DNA from: Duganella sp. sic0402
GTDB taxonomy: Bacteria; Pseudomonadota; Gammaproteobacteria; Burkholderiales; Burkholderiaceae_D
NCBI RefSeq assembly: GCF_019219065.1
Contig: NZ_JAHUWK010000001.1
Location: forward strand, 806,001-870,000
Direction of reading: 5' to 3'
DNA: 64,000 bases
Part shown: piece after piece, positions 8,745 to 22,949 of the stretch
Layout of the letters: each line of letters begins with the position of its first letter
Position numbering within the stretch: position 1 is the first letter of the stretch
The notes under the pieces: generated by a model
What the model was told of the DNA's origin: nothing
The model's database searches: none
The model's input: only the letters and a program-made list of their open reading frames with translations
Translations under genes and position numbers: made by a program

Positions 8745-9686
8745 TCAGGCGCCGGGCAGGCAACCCAGTCCTTTCAGCGTGTCGCGCACTGCCTCGTCCA
8801 GCGGCGTGTGCGGCTCGGCGCCCAGCACCGCCAGCAACTGCGTGTTGGACAAGCGCACCGGCTGGCGCCACAGATAGCGCATCTCCCGCAGCTCGCGGAA
8901 CACCGTAACGAACGGCGCGGCCAGTGTGGCCAGCCACCACGGGAATGCGCCAGCCCGCAATTCGGGCTTGCCAGCCGCCCTGGCGATGGCCGCCGCCATC
9001 TGCGTACCGTCAGCATCCCAATGTCCCTGCATCGCATAGCTGGCGACCAGCGGCAGCAGTGCGCTGCGCTCCACCAGCTGCACCATGGTTTCCGCCAGAT
9101 CCGGCAGATACGTCCACTGGTGGCCCACGCCCGGCGCGCCGGGATTGCTGATCGCTGTCACCGGCTTGCCCGGCTTGATCAGCCCTTGCGCAAACCAGCT
9201 GTTGCCAGCCTTGGGGCCAAAGAAATCACCAGCACGCACAATCAATACCGGCAGGCCCGAGTCCTTGAGACGCCGCTCCATCTCGGCGCGTATTGCACCT
9301 TTGCGTGTCAGCGGCCGTTGCGGCGCATCTTCGGCGATAAGGGGAAATACCTCCGGGCCATAGTTGTAGACTGTGCCTGGCAGCAGAATCCGTGCGCCGC
9401 TGGCGCGGGCCGCCGCAATGGTGTTGTCCAGCATCGGCAGCACCAGCGTTCCCCAGTCACGGTAGCCCGGCGGATTCACCGCATGCACAATCAGCTGCGC
9501 GCCCTGCGCCGCGCTGACCACGTCGTCGCGATTCGTCGCGTCGCCGGCCAGCCATTCAAGTCCCTCGCCTTTGCCCGCCGGCGAGCGGTGCAAGGCTTTG
9601 ACCCGCCAGCCGCGCGCCGCCAGCAAGCGCGCCACTTCGCCACCAATGCCGCCGGTCGCGCCCAGTACCAAAGCCACTTTGTCCAT
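8745..9686 (-). CDS. NAD(P)-dependent epimerase/dehydratase-like (atypical SDR) protein
   Basis: 313 residues. An N-terminal Rossmann motif (LGATGGIGGEVARLLAARGW, residues 8-27) and a later YNYGPEVFPLIAED segment place it in the extended/atypical short-chain dehydrogenase group. NAD(P) binding can be seen; substrate cannot. It faces the LysR regulator across 95 bp, the classical arrangement for a LysR-controlled gene, and is probably that regulator's target. It is read against the end of the iron operon with no spacer. Confidence 0.82.
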   Translation of the reverse strand: MDKVALVLGATGGIGGEVARLLAARGWRVKALHRSPAGKGEGLEWLAGDATNRDDVVSAAQGAQLIVHAVNPPGYRDWGTLVLPMLDNTIAAARASGARILLPGTVYNYGPEVFPLIAEDAPQRPLTRKGAIRAEMERRLKDSGLPVLIVRAGDFFGPKAGNSWFAQGLIKPGKPVTAISNPGAPGVGHQWTYLPDLAETMVQLVERSALLPLVASYAMQGHWDADGTQMAAAIARAAGKPELRAGAFPWWLATLAAPFVTVFRELREMRYLWRQPVRLSNTQLLAVLGAEPHTPLDEAVRDTLKGLGCLPGA

Positions 9687-9781
9687 GCCGTTCTCCGTGA
9701 TGAATGTCGATGGATGCAGTGTCGCCTGGCGCGGGGTAAAAGAAAATTACCGAAACATGCATACCCGCTATACAATTTCGT

Positions 9782-10753
9782 ATGACCTCTCATGAACCTG
9801 CCTGGGATTTATACCGCTCCTTCCTGGCCGTGCTGCAGGAAGGCTCGCTATCGGGTGCGGCACGGGCACTGGGTCTGACGCAGCCCACGCTGGGCCGGCA
9901 TATCGACGCGCTGGAGCAAGCGCTGGGATTATCGCTGTTCACACGATCGCAAGCGGGCTTCATCGCCACCGACGCTGCCATGGCGCTGCGGCCATACGCT
10001 GAAACGCTGGCAGCCGCCTCGGCCGCCCTGCTACGTGCCGCCTCCGGCGTTGGACGAGAACAGGAGCAGATACAAGGTACGGTACGCGTCACCGCCAGTG
10101 AGGTCATCAGCGTTGAGGTACTGCCACCGATACTGGCCAGGCTGCGCCTCAGCCATCCGCGCATCACCATCGAACTGGCCGTCTCAAACCGAATCGAAAA
10201 CCTGCTGCGCCGCGACGCCGATATCGCGGTGCGCATGCAGCGTCCGGAACAGGATGTGCTGGTCGCGCGCCGCATCGGCAATATCGATATAGGCTTGCAC
10301 GCACGCCGCGACTATCTTGCGCGCAACGGCATGCCGCGCACCTGGCAAGAGCTGGCGCGGCATGCCCTGATCGGCATCGACAAGGAAAACGCTTTTACCC
10401 GCAAGCTACAGCCACTGCTGGGCGACTTGCCGGCCGGCGCCTACGCGATGCGCAGCGATAGCGATCTGGTACATCTGGCCTCGATCCGGGCGGGGCTGGG
10501 CATCGGCATCTGCCAGACGCGCCTCGCTGAACGCGATCCGGAGCTGGTCCGCGTTGCGCCGGACCTGCTGACGATTTCTCTGGACACCTGGCTGGCGATG
10601 CACGAAAACCTGCGCAGCAACCCTGCCTGCTCCATCGTCTACACGGCCTTGGCTGCGGGACTGGACGACTACATCAGCGGGAACTGGCCAGGCGTCGCTG
10701 GCGATGCGTCTCATCCTGGATCAATAAACTCTGGCGTGCTGCCTGCAAGGTAG
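9782..10753 (+). CDS. LysR family transcriptional regulator
   Basis: 323 residues. The winged helix-turn-helix occupies residues about 8-67 (AVLQEGSLSGAARALGLTQ, LGRHIDALEQALG), followed by a LysR substrate-binding domain (VRVTASEVISVEVLPPILAR; GLGIGICQTRLA). The tail after about residue 300 is longer than usual and is the part that overlaps the opposite-strand DUF4124 gene by 80 bp. It is divergent from the epimerase-like gene, its likely target. The inducer is unknown. Confidence 0.9.
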   Translation: MTSHEPAWDLYRSFLAVLQEGSLSGAARALGLTQPTLGRHIDALEQALGLSLFTRSQAGFIATDAAMALRPYAETLAAASAALLRAASGVGREQEQIQGTVRVTASEVISVEVLPPILARLRLSHPRITIELAVSNRIENLLRRDADIAVRMQRPEQDVLVARRIGNIDIGLHARRDYLARNGMPRTWQELARHALIGIDKENAFTRKLQPLLGDLPAGAYAMRSDSDLVHLASIRAGLGIGICQTRLAERDPELVRVAPDLLTISLDTWLAMHENLRSNPACSIVYTALAAGLDDYISGNWPGVAGDASHPGSINSGVLPAR

Positions 10754-11006
10754 CGACATCGGTACTGACCGTCTTGCGCGCGACTGGCCGGGGCAGGTCG
10801 GCCCAGCGGCTGCGCGGCGCTGGCGCGGCGGCAATCTGCGTGGTGGCCGCCAATGGCACGTGCTCGACATATGGCTCGCTGCGGCTGCCTTGCGGGCATT
10901 CGGTATCAGTCAGCAGCACCTGGCCATCTGCGTCCACGCATTTATTGACCGTGGCGCCGGCCACGCCAGCCATCGCGGCCAGTGCCGCGCACAAGATGAA
11001 TTTCAT
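10674..11006 (-). CDS. DUF4124 exported protein
   Basis: 110 residues with a Sec signal peptide (cleavage near AGA-TV, residue 18) and the DUF4124 core (VNKCVDADGQVLLTDTECP), a small two-cysteine periplasmic module common in Burkholderiales. Function unknown. The last third is basic and probably flexible. It converges with the LysR gene and shares 80 bp with its 3' end; both readings look like real protein, so I keep both. It is divergent from the DUF481 gene. Confidence 0.75.
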   Translation of the reverse strand: MKFILCAALAAMAGVAGATVNKCVDADGQVLLTDTECPQGSRSEPYVEHVPLAATTQIAAAPAPRSRWADLPRPVARKTVSTDVATLQAARQSLLIQDETHRQRRLASSR

Positions 11007-11185
11007 GATCGATGCCCCCTGATGCCCCTTTGATAAGAGCCTTCATGATTCACCTTGCGGCGCCCCGCGTCTGTACGGCCTCGCACCCCCAAAGTGCGGC
11101 GGTGACGCTCCAGGTCGGGTACAATAACGCCTTCTTTCCGTATCCCGATATGTGGCGCCACCGCGCGGCGCCGCTCCATCTGCCT

Positions 11186-11947
11186 ATGAAATATGTCCTG
11201 ATCATTTCCGCACTTGCGGCAGCCCACGGCTATGCCGCCGCCGACTCCCTGGACCCAGTCAACGCCAACGGCTGGAATACGTCCGCTGAACTTGGCGCAA
11301 TTTCCACCTCTGGCAACACGGTCGGTACTTCGGTAACCGGCAAGATCGACGCCAAGCAGGAAACAGCGAAATGGAGCAATGAATACATCCTGGCCGGCTA
11401 TTTCAAGGACGAAGAAGTCACCAATGACGACGGTGAAAAAGTACGCGAGCGATCGGCGCAGCGTTACTCGGTATCGGCCAAAGCCGGCTACAAGCTGCTG
11501 CACGACGACCACGGCAAGCTGTTTGCGCTGGCCACCCACGTTGACGACCGCTTCGGCGCATACACCCGCTATTCGACCATCGGCATTGGTTACGGCACCC
11601 AGACCTACCAGTCGGACACCCACACGCTGGACGTGGAAATCGGTCCTGGCTATTTCCGCGGCGTGCGCACCGAAGGCAATGTGCAGACGGTGGAAACCGG
11701 CGGCACCATCCGTGGCGCTGCCCTGCTCAAGTGGAAGATCAGCGACAGCGCCCAGTTCAGTCAGAACCTGATCGTCGAACGCGGCACCGACAACACGCAT
11801 TCGATCGCTGAAACTGCGGTCCGCACCAAAATCAACAGCACCATGCAGATGAAGGCCGCCTTCAACGTGCGCAATGACACCAACGTCCCGGCCGACAAGA
11901 AAAACACCGATACGCAAACGTCGGTCACCCTGGTTTATTCTTTCTAA
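11186..11947 (+). CDS. DUF481 (YdiY-like) outer-membrane beta-barrel protein
   Basis: 253 residues. A signal peptide (MKYVLIISALAAAHGYAAA) is followed by alternating strands (WNTSAELGAISTSGNTVG; VGTSVTGKIDAKQ) and a final VTLVYSF strand ending in Phe, the outer-membrane sorting signal. This is the DUF481 family, predicted porin-like barrels of unknown role. ATG 11186 is preferred over the upstream in-frame ATG at 11012 because it begins the signal peptide; the extra upstream codons read as low-quality sequence over the promoter region. It lies 15 bases before purT. Confidence 0.82.
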   Translation: MKYVLIISALAAAHGYAAADSLDPVNANGWNTSAELGAISTSGNTVGTSVTGKIDAKQETAKWSNEYILAGYFKDEEVTNDDGEKVRERSAQRYSVSAKAGYKLLHDDHGKLFALATHVDDRFGAYTRYSTIGIGYGTQTYQSDTHTLDVEIGPGYFRGVRTEGNVQTVETGGTIRGAALLKWKISDSAQFSQNLIVERGTDNTHSIAETAVRTKINSTMQMKAAFNVRNDTNVPADKKNTDTQTSVTLVYSF

Positions 11948-11962
11948 CTCAGCTCATCATCC

Positions 11963-13171
11963 ATGAACACTCCACGCACTCTCGGTACGCCCCTGTCCCC
12001 AACCGCCACCAAAGTCATGCTGCTCGGCTCCGGTGAACTTGGCAAGGAAGTCATCATCGCGCTGCAGCGCCTGGGCGTGGAAGTCATCGCCGTTGACCGT
12101 TATCCGAATGCGCCTGGCCACCAGGTAGCGCATCGCGCCCACGTCATCAACATGACCGACGGCGCCGCACTGGCCGCGCTGATCGAGCAAGAGAAGCCGG
12201 ACCTGATCGTGCCGGAAATCGAAGCCATCGCCACCGACAAGCTGGCGGAACTGGAAGCGGCCGGCAAGATCACCTGCATCCCGACCGCGCGCGCCGCGCA
12301 GCTGACCATGAACCGCGAAGGTATCCGCCGCCTGGCCGCTGAAACCCTGGGCCTGGCCACCTCGCCCTACCACTTCGCCAGCAGCCTGGAAGAGCTGGAA
12401 GCCGGCGCCGCATCGGTCGGTTTCCCATGCGTGGTCAAGCCGGTGATGTCGTCGTCGGGCAAGGGCCAGTCGAAAGTCGATTCCGCCGCCGACGTGAAAG
12501 CCGCATGGGATTACGCCGCCGCCGGCAGCCGTGTCGACTCGGGCCGCGTAATCGTTGAAGGCTTTATCGACTTCGACTACGAAATCACCCTGCTGACCGT
12601 GCGCTCGCTGGGTGCGGATGGCCAGGTGGTGACGCAGTTCTGCGAACCGATCGGCCACGTGCAGGTGCAAGGCGACTACGTGGAATCGTGGCAGCCATGC
12701 CGCATGGACCCGGTGGCGCTGGAACGCGCGCGCGACATCGCCGGCAAAGTGACCGGCGATCTGGGCGGCCTGGGCCTGTTTGGCGTGGAGCTATTCGTCA
12801 AGAACGATATGGTGTGGTTCTCGGAAGTCAGCCCGCGGCCGCACGATACCGGCATGGTGACCATGGCGACCCAGGTACAAAGCGAGTTCGAACTACACGC
12901 CAAGGCCATCCTCGGCTTGCCGGTCAATGTGGCGCTGAAAGCGCCGGGCGCGTCGGCCGTGATCTATGGCCAGCACGAAGCGGCCGGCATCGCTTTTGAA
13001 GGCGTGGCCGATGCACTGCGCGTGCCGGACACCGATATCCGCCTGTTCGGCAAGCCGGAGTCGTTCGCCCGCCGCCGCATGGGCGTGACGCTGGCGACTG
13101 CCACCGATGTGGAAACCGCGCGCGTCAACGCCAAGCTGGCCGCCTCCAAGGTCAAGCCAGTCGTCAAGTAA
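11963..13171 (+). CDS. purT: Formate-dependent phosphoribosylglycinamide formyltransferase PurT
   Basis: 402-residue ATP-grasp enzyme that makes formyl-GAR from GAR, formate and ATP in purine synthesis, bypassing the folate-dependent PurN step. The N-terminal pre-ATP-grasp domain ([20 protein letters not shown]), the ATP-binding loop ([15 protein letters not shown]) and metal ligands in the [19 protein letters not shown] and [10 protein letters not shown] segments are all present and full length. The ATG follows the DUF481 gene by 15 bases with no strong Shine-Dalgarno, so coupling is possible. Confidence 0.97.
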   Translation: MNTPRTLGTPLSPTATKVMLLGSGELGKEVIIALQRLGVEVIAVDRYPNAPGHQVAHRAHVINMTDGAALAALIEQEKPDLIVPEIEAIATDKLAELEAAGKITCIPTARAAQLTMNREGIRRLAAETLGLATSPYHFASSLEELEAGAASVGFPCVVKPVMSSSGKGQSKVDSAADVKAAWDYAAAGSRVDSGRVIVEGFIDFDYEITLLTVRSLGADGQVVTQFCEPIGHVQVQGDYVESWQPCRMDPVALERARDIAGKVTGDLGGLGLFGVELFVKNDMVWFSEVSPRPHDTGMVTMATQVQSEFELHAKAILGLPVNVALKAPGASAVIYGQHEAAGIAFEGVADALRVPDTDIRLFGKPESFARRRMGVTLATATDVETARVNAKLAASKVKPVVK

Positions 13172-13180
13172 GCATCCCCG

Positions 13181-13993
13181 CTACATCCCCCGGAACAGGT
13201 CAACGTAGTTACGGCTGACCACCAGCTGTTCCGGGCGGCCTTTCAGCTGCACCATCAGGCGTCCACGGAAGTCCTGCTTGGTGCCCGCCACATACTGTGC
13301 CGCGACGATCACGCTGCGGTGTATCTGCCAGAAACGCTGCTCATCGAGCTGCTCGCGCAGCTTGCTGATCGGCGTGCGTATCAGGCTCTCGCCATCGGCA
13401 ACGAACACGCTGGTGTATTTGTCATTGCTCTGGAAGTAGATCACATCGTCGATGGGGATCAGCCGCGTCTCGTCGCCGTGCGAGGCGCGTATCCATTGCA
13501 GCGGGGCAGCCGCCGGTGCTGGTGCGGCAGCAGCCACCGCGCCGCCCGCCGCCAACTGCGCCAGCAAGGCCTGCAATGCCGCTGCCGGCACCGCACTCTC
13601 GCCACCGCTGGCGGTAGCAGGCTTTAGCCGCGCCTTCAGCTTGGAGGCAGTCCGCTCCAGCCGCTCAAGGCTGGCGGGTTTCAGCAGATAGTCCGCAGCC
13701 GAATGCTCAAACGCGTCCACTGCATACTGCTCATAAGCAGTGACAAACACGATGTGCGGCGGCTTGGGGCTGTCCAATAGTCTGGCGGCGACATCCAGGC
13801 CGGTAAGGCCGGGCATGCGGATATCGAGAAAGGCCACATCAGGCGCTTCCTCATCTATCATGCGCAGCGCCTCAATGCCATTGGCGGCACGGGCGACCAC
13901 CCGCAATTCCGGCCAGACGGATTTCAGCTGGCCTTCCAGGTATTCGCGCAGATGGGCTTCATCATCTGCGATCAGGGCACGGACGGTATCGAT
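13181..13993 (-). CDS. LytTR-type response regulator, non-standard start codon
   Basis: Receiver plus LytTR DNA-binding protein, partner of the kinase just upstream. The receiver begins VRALIADDEAHLREY and carries the phospho-Asp in VAFLDIRMPG; the C-terminal LytTR domain covers about the last 100 residues (WIRASHGDETRLIPIDDV, IHRSVIVAAQYV). The frame is open from about 14130, but no ATG, GTG or TTG precedes the essential ADDE acidic pair. The first ordinary start (TTG, 13909 region) would remove it. I place the start at ATC 13993 (270 residues); ATT at 14059 is the main alternative. The gene overlaps the kinase end, so translational coupling is likely. Confidence 0.75.
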   Translation of the reverse strand: MDTVRALIADDEAHLREYLEGQLKSVWPELRVVARAANGIEALRMIDEEAPDVAFLDIRMPGLTGLDVAARLLDSPKPPHIVFVTAYEQYAVDAFEHSAADYLLKPASLERLERTASKLKARLKPATASGGESAVPAAALQALLAQLAAGGAVAAAAPAPAAAPLQWIRASHGDETRLIPIDDVIYFQSNDKYTSVFVADGESLIRTPISKLREQLDEQRFWQIHRSVIVAAQYVAGTKQDFRGRLMVQLKGRPEQLVVSRNYVDLFRGM

Positions 13994-15135
13994 GTCAAAC
14001 TCGCTTTCAAAGGCAGCGTCAGGCGTACCGTCATGCCGCAGGGTTGATTTTCCAGTAATTCTACCTTGGCCGCAGCGCCATATAAGCTGCGCAGGCGCTC
14101 GCGTATATTACTCAGCCCCACGCCGCCGCCTGGCTTGCGCGGGGCGGCCTCATTCAGGCCCACGCCGGTATCGCTGACGCGGATGGCGACATGTTCGCCT
14201 TCGACGCGCGCGCTGAGCGTAATTTCGCCGCCCTCCACTTTCGGCTCCAGGCCATGCGCGATGGCGTTCTCCACCAATGGCTGCAACAGCATCGGCGCAA
14301 AGCGGAACTGGCGCAGTTCCTCCGGCACATCGATGTGGTAGCGCAGGCGCTCGCCCATGCGCACCGCCAGCACATCCAGATAGGCGGCGATCAGCGTGGA
14401 TTCGCTCGCCAGTGTCGCCTCTTCGCCACGGCTGGCAGCCAGGCTGGCGCGCAGATAATCGATGAAGCGCTCCAGCATGTGCTGCGCCTTTGCCGGCTGC
14501 GGGCCAATCAGGCTGACCACATTGGCCAGTGTGTTGTACAGGAAGTGCGGCTCGATCTGCGCCTGCAAGGCGCGCAGCCGCGCTTCAGCCAGCATGCGCG
14601 CGCTGGCTGCGGCAAATTCCTTCTGCTTTGCCTCCGCCACCGCCCGCGCAGCGCGCCGCTCGCTGGCGCTGCGCACTGCGTACAGCAGCAGCGCCACCAC
14701 GGCCGCGACGATCAGCCCTTGCGCCAGGATACCCCGGTGCGTCAGCACCTTGATCGGGTCCACACCTTTCAGGATCAGATTCCCCACGCTGATCCCGAAC
14801 AGCACACTGAAGCTCATCAACGCCATGCTGAACAGCACGCGCGGCAAACCCCGCGCGCGGCGCGGCCATCCATTCAGCAGATAATTCAAAATCGAGGTGC
14901 CGAAGTGGATCATGGCGCCGATCAGGTTCGACATCAGCAACATCGGCCATATGCGTCCGCTCAGCGGCTCGTGGTAGCCCAGCATGATTTCAATGGCCAG
15001 AAACACCACGGCCATGGCGCAGCTCCATATGACGGTGTACAGCACATTGCGGAACCACGATGGCTGCCAGCGGCGAAACAACGGTATCAGTTCCATTGGA
15101 TGCGCCATTGGCGGGATGTTTTTTTGTTCACTCAT
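13972..15135 (-). CDS. LytS-type sensor histidine kinase
   Basis: 387 residues. Four membrane helices (about residues 27-50, 62-88, 103-125, 135-155) and a coiled linker precede a His_kinase domain with the phospho-acceptor motif QIEPHFLYNTLANV and a GHKL ATPase (VENAIAHGLEP; DTGVGLNEA; GVGLSNIRERL). The extracytoplasmic loops are very short, so the signal is likely sensed in the membrane. The ATG overlaps the carotenoid-oxygenase stop (ATGA) and its end overlaps the LytTR regulator, making a coupled trio. Confidence 0.92.
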   Translation of the reverse strand: MSEQKNIPPMAHPMELIPLFRRWQPSWFRNVLYTVIWSCAMAVVFLAIEIMLGYHEPLSGRIWPMLLMSNLIGAMIHFGTSILNYLLNGWPRRARGLPRVLFSMALMSFSVLFGISVGNLILKGVDPIKVLTHRGILAQGLIVAAVVALLLYAVRSASERRAARAVAEAKQKEFAAASARMLAEARLRALQAQIEPHFLYNTLANVVSLIGPQPAKAQHMLERFIDYLRASLAASRGEEATLASESTLIAAYLDVLAVRMGERLRYHIDVPEELRQFRFAPMLLQPLVENAIAHGLEPKVEGGEITLSARVEGEHVAIRVSDTGVGLNEAAPRKPGGGVGLSNIRERLRSLYGAAAKVELLENQPCGMTVRLTLPLKASLTSIPSVP

Positions 15136-16604
15136 ACTTGAAAGTTACCATGAAAACAAACTGGCGCGCGATAAGGTAGTCGCGCCAACGCCACCGGGCC
15201 GGCCTTGATGTTGTGCGCATCAAACACCGTCAGCACACTCTGCGCGCGGCGCGTGTCCTGCGCCACGCCAACGACATAGCCATCGGTTTCCGAACGCGCG
15301 CCGCGACGCGGCACCAGCACATGCTCCTCGACCTGCCAGCCGGGGCCGAAGGCATAGCCGTCCACCTTGCCACTGTCGGTGTCGATCAGATTGACGCTGT
15401 CCAGTATCAGTTCGCGGCCAGCGGCGCCCAGCACCAGCAGCTTGCGATGGCGAGACGAAATCACTTGCGGCATCACGCGCGGGAATTCGCTGACGCCGAA
15501 CAGCCGCGCCTCGCGCGCCTGGCCGCTGGCGTAATCCAGCGTGATCTGCACCGTGCTCGCCGGATTATCGGACACCATGCGGCTTGCGCCATGCATCGGC
15601 AGGCCGACCTTGCGCAGCGCGTCGCCTTCATGCAGCACCGCGTCAAAGCGCGTACAAGCGCCGTCCTCGTAGGCGTTCCCGAAGTGGAAAACCGAGCGTG
15701 CCGGGAGTTCGAACACCTGGCGGATTGCCAGCGTGTCCTTGGAAATCACCACCGCACGCAAGGCACGCTTGTCGCCCACCCACTGCATGCTGTCGGCAAA
15801 GCTGGGGTCGGCGCCGGCGCGCATATCGTAAGGGGCGATCAGGAAGATCAGGTGGCGGCCGCTGACGACGAAGTCATGCACCATATTCAGCTGCGCCACC
15901 TTCAGCATGGCGGTACGCGTCACTTCGCCGGCCGCGTTCAGGCGGTAGATAATCAGTTGATTCGCGCCCGGCATGGTGCCGAAGTTCCACAGGCCGCCGT
16001 CCGGGTCCATCTTCGGATGCGCGGAAAACGGCATGGCCTTCAAGTCGCTGCGCCAGGTTTTAATGCCGCGCGTGGCCAGCGTCTGAGGATCCAGTTCGGT
16101 GGCTGATCCGCCTTCCCACAAGGCGTACACACTACCGTTCAGCGCCACCAGGTTGGTATTGGCGACGTTGCCGGTGTCACTGTTCTTCAAGCCTTTGCGG
16201 CCGACGCGGGTGCCGAAGGCGTCATACAGGAACTGCCCCGCCTTGCTCTCCTCGACAAACTTCTGGCTGGCGACGAAGCGGCCAAGGTGGCTTACCTTGC
16301 CATCGCGGATCTGCCAACGCTGCGCGAAACCGTCACCATCGAACCAGTGGTGGTAACGCTCGCCGCCCAGCTCAAAGCGTCCCGGCCCGTTGCGGTAGAA
16401 GACGCCATTCAGGTCGCCAGGCATGCGGCCCAGTACCGTGGCCTCGCCAGCCAGGTCGCCGCCGCTATGATCGGCATACACCGACAGCCGCGCATTCTGT
16501 TCCAGCGCATTGTGGAAGCTGCGGTAGGTCAGGCTGTCCGCCAGCGCCGATGAGGAGGCCAGGCCCAGGGCGGCGAAGCTGAGGAATTGACGACGGCTAT
16601 TCAT
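15132..16604 (-). CDS. Carotenoid oxygenase (CCD/RPE65 family), Tat-exported
   Basis: 490 residues, full length for carotenoid cleavage dioxygenases, non-heme Fe(II) enzymes that cut carotenoids or stilbenes into aldehydes. Four histidines sit in the expected spots to bind iron: H196 (FSAHPK), H243 (MVHDF), H307 (VFHFGNAYE) and H485 (CFHGNF). The N-terminus MNSRRQFLSFAALGL is a twin-arginine signal, so the folded enzyme probably goes to the periplasm. ATG 16604 has TGGAGG six bases upstream; GTG 16616 is less likely. It sits between a DUF2141 gene and a kinase/regulator pair. Confidence 0.9.
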   Translation of the reverse strand: MNSRRQFLSFAALGLASSSALADSLTYRSFHNALEQNARLSVYADHSGGDLAGEATVLGRMPGDLNGVFYRNGPGRFELGGERYHHWFDGDGFAQRWQIRDGKVSHLGRFVASQKFVEESKAGQFLYDAFGTRVGRKGLKNSDTGNVANTNLVALNGSVYALWEGGSATELDPQTLATRGIKTWRSDLKAMPFSAHPKMDPDGGLWNFGTMPGANQLIIYRLNAAGEVTRTAMLKVAQLNMVHDFVVSGRHLIFLIAPYDMRAGADPSFADSMQWVGDKRALRAVVISKDTLAIRQVFELPARSVFHFGNAYEDGACTRFDAVLHEGDALRKVGLPMHGASRMVSDNPASTVQITLDYASGQAREARLFGVSEFPRVMPQVISSRHRKLLVLGAAGRELILDSVNLIDTDSGKVDGYAFGPGWQVEEHVLVPRRGARSETDGYVVGVAQDTRRAQSVLTVFDAHNIKAGPVALARLPYRAPVCFHGNFQV

Positions 16605-16616
16605 GGCGGCCTCCAC

Positions 16617-17024
16617 TCAGCGCAGGTTGACAACGGCGGCGGCGCCGGCTTCCGGCAGCGCGAAGCGCGCATCCTCGTAGCGCGGCGCACCGCGTTTGCC
16701 CAGGGCGTTATTGCTGAACGCGTAATCCTCGGTCGGCATGCCCATCATATTGCGGTCCATTTTGCCGTTGTTATTGGCGTCGTGGTACACCGCCAGCGCG
16801 TATTCGCCGGCAGGCAGGTTCTTGACAGTCATCTGCACGCTGCCCTCGCGGGCGGGTGCTTCGGCGCCGCCCACCGGCTTGGCGAGGAAGGTGTCGGCCG
16901 AGTTGAAAATGGCGACCTTGATATTGCCTTCGGCATTGGCCACGCCGTCAACACGGATGGTCAGGTCAGCGGCGTGGGCTGGCAGGACAGCGGCGAACAA
17001 CAGGACTAAGATCAGTTTGGACAT
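16617..17024 (-). CDS. DUF2141 exported protein
   Basis: 135 residues: a Sec signal peptide (cleaved near AHA-AD) and a DUF2141 beta-sandwich (LTIRVDGVANAEGNIKVAIF; YALAVYHDANNNGKMDRNMM; PTEDYAFSNNA). This family is often seen beside carotenoid oxygenases or outer-membrane receptors; a carrier or ligand-binding role is a guess. GGGAG lies six bases before ATG 17024 (three before ATG 17027). It ends 12 bases before the carotenoid-oxygenase start, so it is probably the first gene of that operon. Confidence 0.82.
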   Translation of the reverse strand: MSKLILVLLFAAVLPAHAADLTIRVDGVANAEGNIKVAIFNSADTFLAKPVGGAEAPAREGSVQMTVKNLPAGEYALAVYHDANNNGKMDRNMMGMPTEDYAFSNNALGKRGAPRYEDARFALPEAGAAAVVNLR

Positions 17025-17104
17025 CATGGGCTCCCAGTGAATGAAGAATGATGTCACTGTAGCCATGCGCCGGCGGCCGCGTGCCGGCTTGCGATGAAAT
17101 GCGT

Positions 17105-18826
<1,722 letters not shown>

Positions 18827-18943
18827 GGTTCACTCACTATAAACAGGATGACAAAATATACCCCGCGATGCGCCAATCTGCCAAACCATTATGACAATAT
18901 TTACGTTATAGTGGCTCATCGTCGACAACCGTAGAATACCGCT

Positions 18944-22480
<3,537 letters not shown>

Positions 22481-22512
22481 TTAATCTTTCGCGTGCAAGG
22501 ATTTCAAATTTA

Positions 22513-22535
22513 ATGTAGTATTTCACATATATCTT
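22513..22535 (+). promoter_or_regulatory. NsrR-like operator upstream of the globin operon
   Basis: By eye, this 23-bp AT-rich stretch matches the NsrR consensus (two AAGATGYATTT half sites around one base) at 18 of 23 positions, best in the right half (ATATATCTT). It lies 18 bases before the globin start. NsrR is the Fe-S nitric-oxide sensor that represses NO-defence genes, which fits the globin and hemerythrin genes downstream. No nsrR gene is in the window. Confidence 0.45.
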
Positions 22536-22552
22536 TAAGCCATCAAACAACC

Positions 22553-22933
22553 ATGAACACGCCGCTGCCACTGAATCCCGCATCGATCGCCACGCTGGTG
22601 CACCAATTCTACGACGGCGTGCGTGCCGATCCTGAGCTCGGACCGGTGTTCGACTCCGCTATCGGCGCCAACTGGGACCCGCATCTGGCCCGCATGGTGG
22701 ATTTCTGGAGCACGGTAATGCTTGGCAGCCGCAATTTTCAGGGCAATGTCTACGGCAAGCATATGCTGTTGAACGGCATCACGCCGGACCACTTCCTGCG
22801 CTGGCTGCAAATGTTTGTCGCCACTACCAACCAATTGTTCTCAACGGCCGATGCCGAGGAATTCCAGACCGTCGCCCGTCGTATCGCCGCCAGCCTGCAA
22901 CTGGGCTTTTTCGGCGAAGTCAAAGTCGCATAA
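22553..22933 (+). CDS. Group III truncated hemoglobin
   Basis: 126-residue heme protein of the trHbIII (P) class. Recognisable features are LVHQFYDGVRADPELGPVF, with the distal Tyr expected in the FY pair, the WSTVMLG helix, GKHMLL, and the PDHFLRWLQMF helix carrying the conserved Trp. Proteins of this group bind O2 and NO; several act in NO detoxification or microaerobic metabolism. First gene of a three-gene unit with a DUF1971 protein and a hemerythrin-like protein, supporting a nitrosative-stress role (inference). Confidence 0.9.
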   Translation: MNTPLPLNPASIATLVHQFYDGVRADPELGPVFDSAIGANWDPHLARMVDFWSTVMLGSRNFQGNVYGKHMLLNGITPDHFLRWLQMFVATTNQLFSTADAEEFQTVARRIAASLQLGFFGEVKVA

Positions 22934-22949
22934 CCCAAGGAGGATCACC

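Noticed and set aside
9751..9780. LysR operator in the SDR/LysR gap (CGAAA...TTTCG)
   Set aside because: Only 5-bp arms 20 bp apart and no clear T-N11-A core; likely region, but no defensible site.
11003..11917. 304-codon minus-strand frame opposite the DUF481 gene
   Set aside because: The DUF481 barrel has a signal peptide and terminal Phe; the opposite frame has no recognisable domain.
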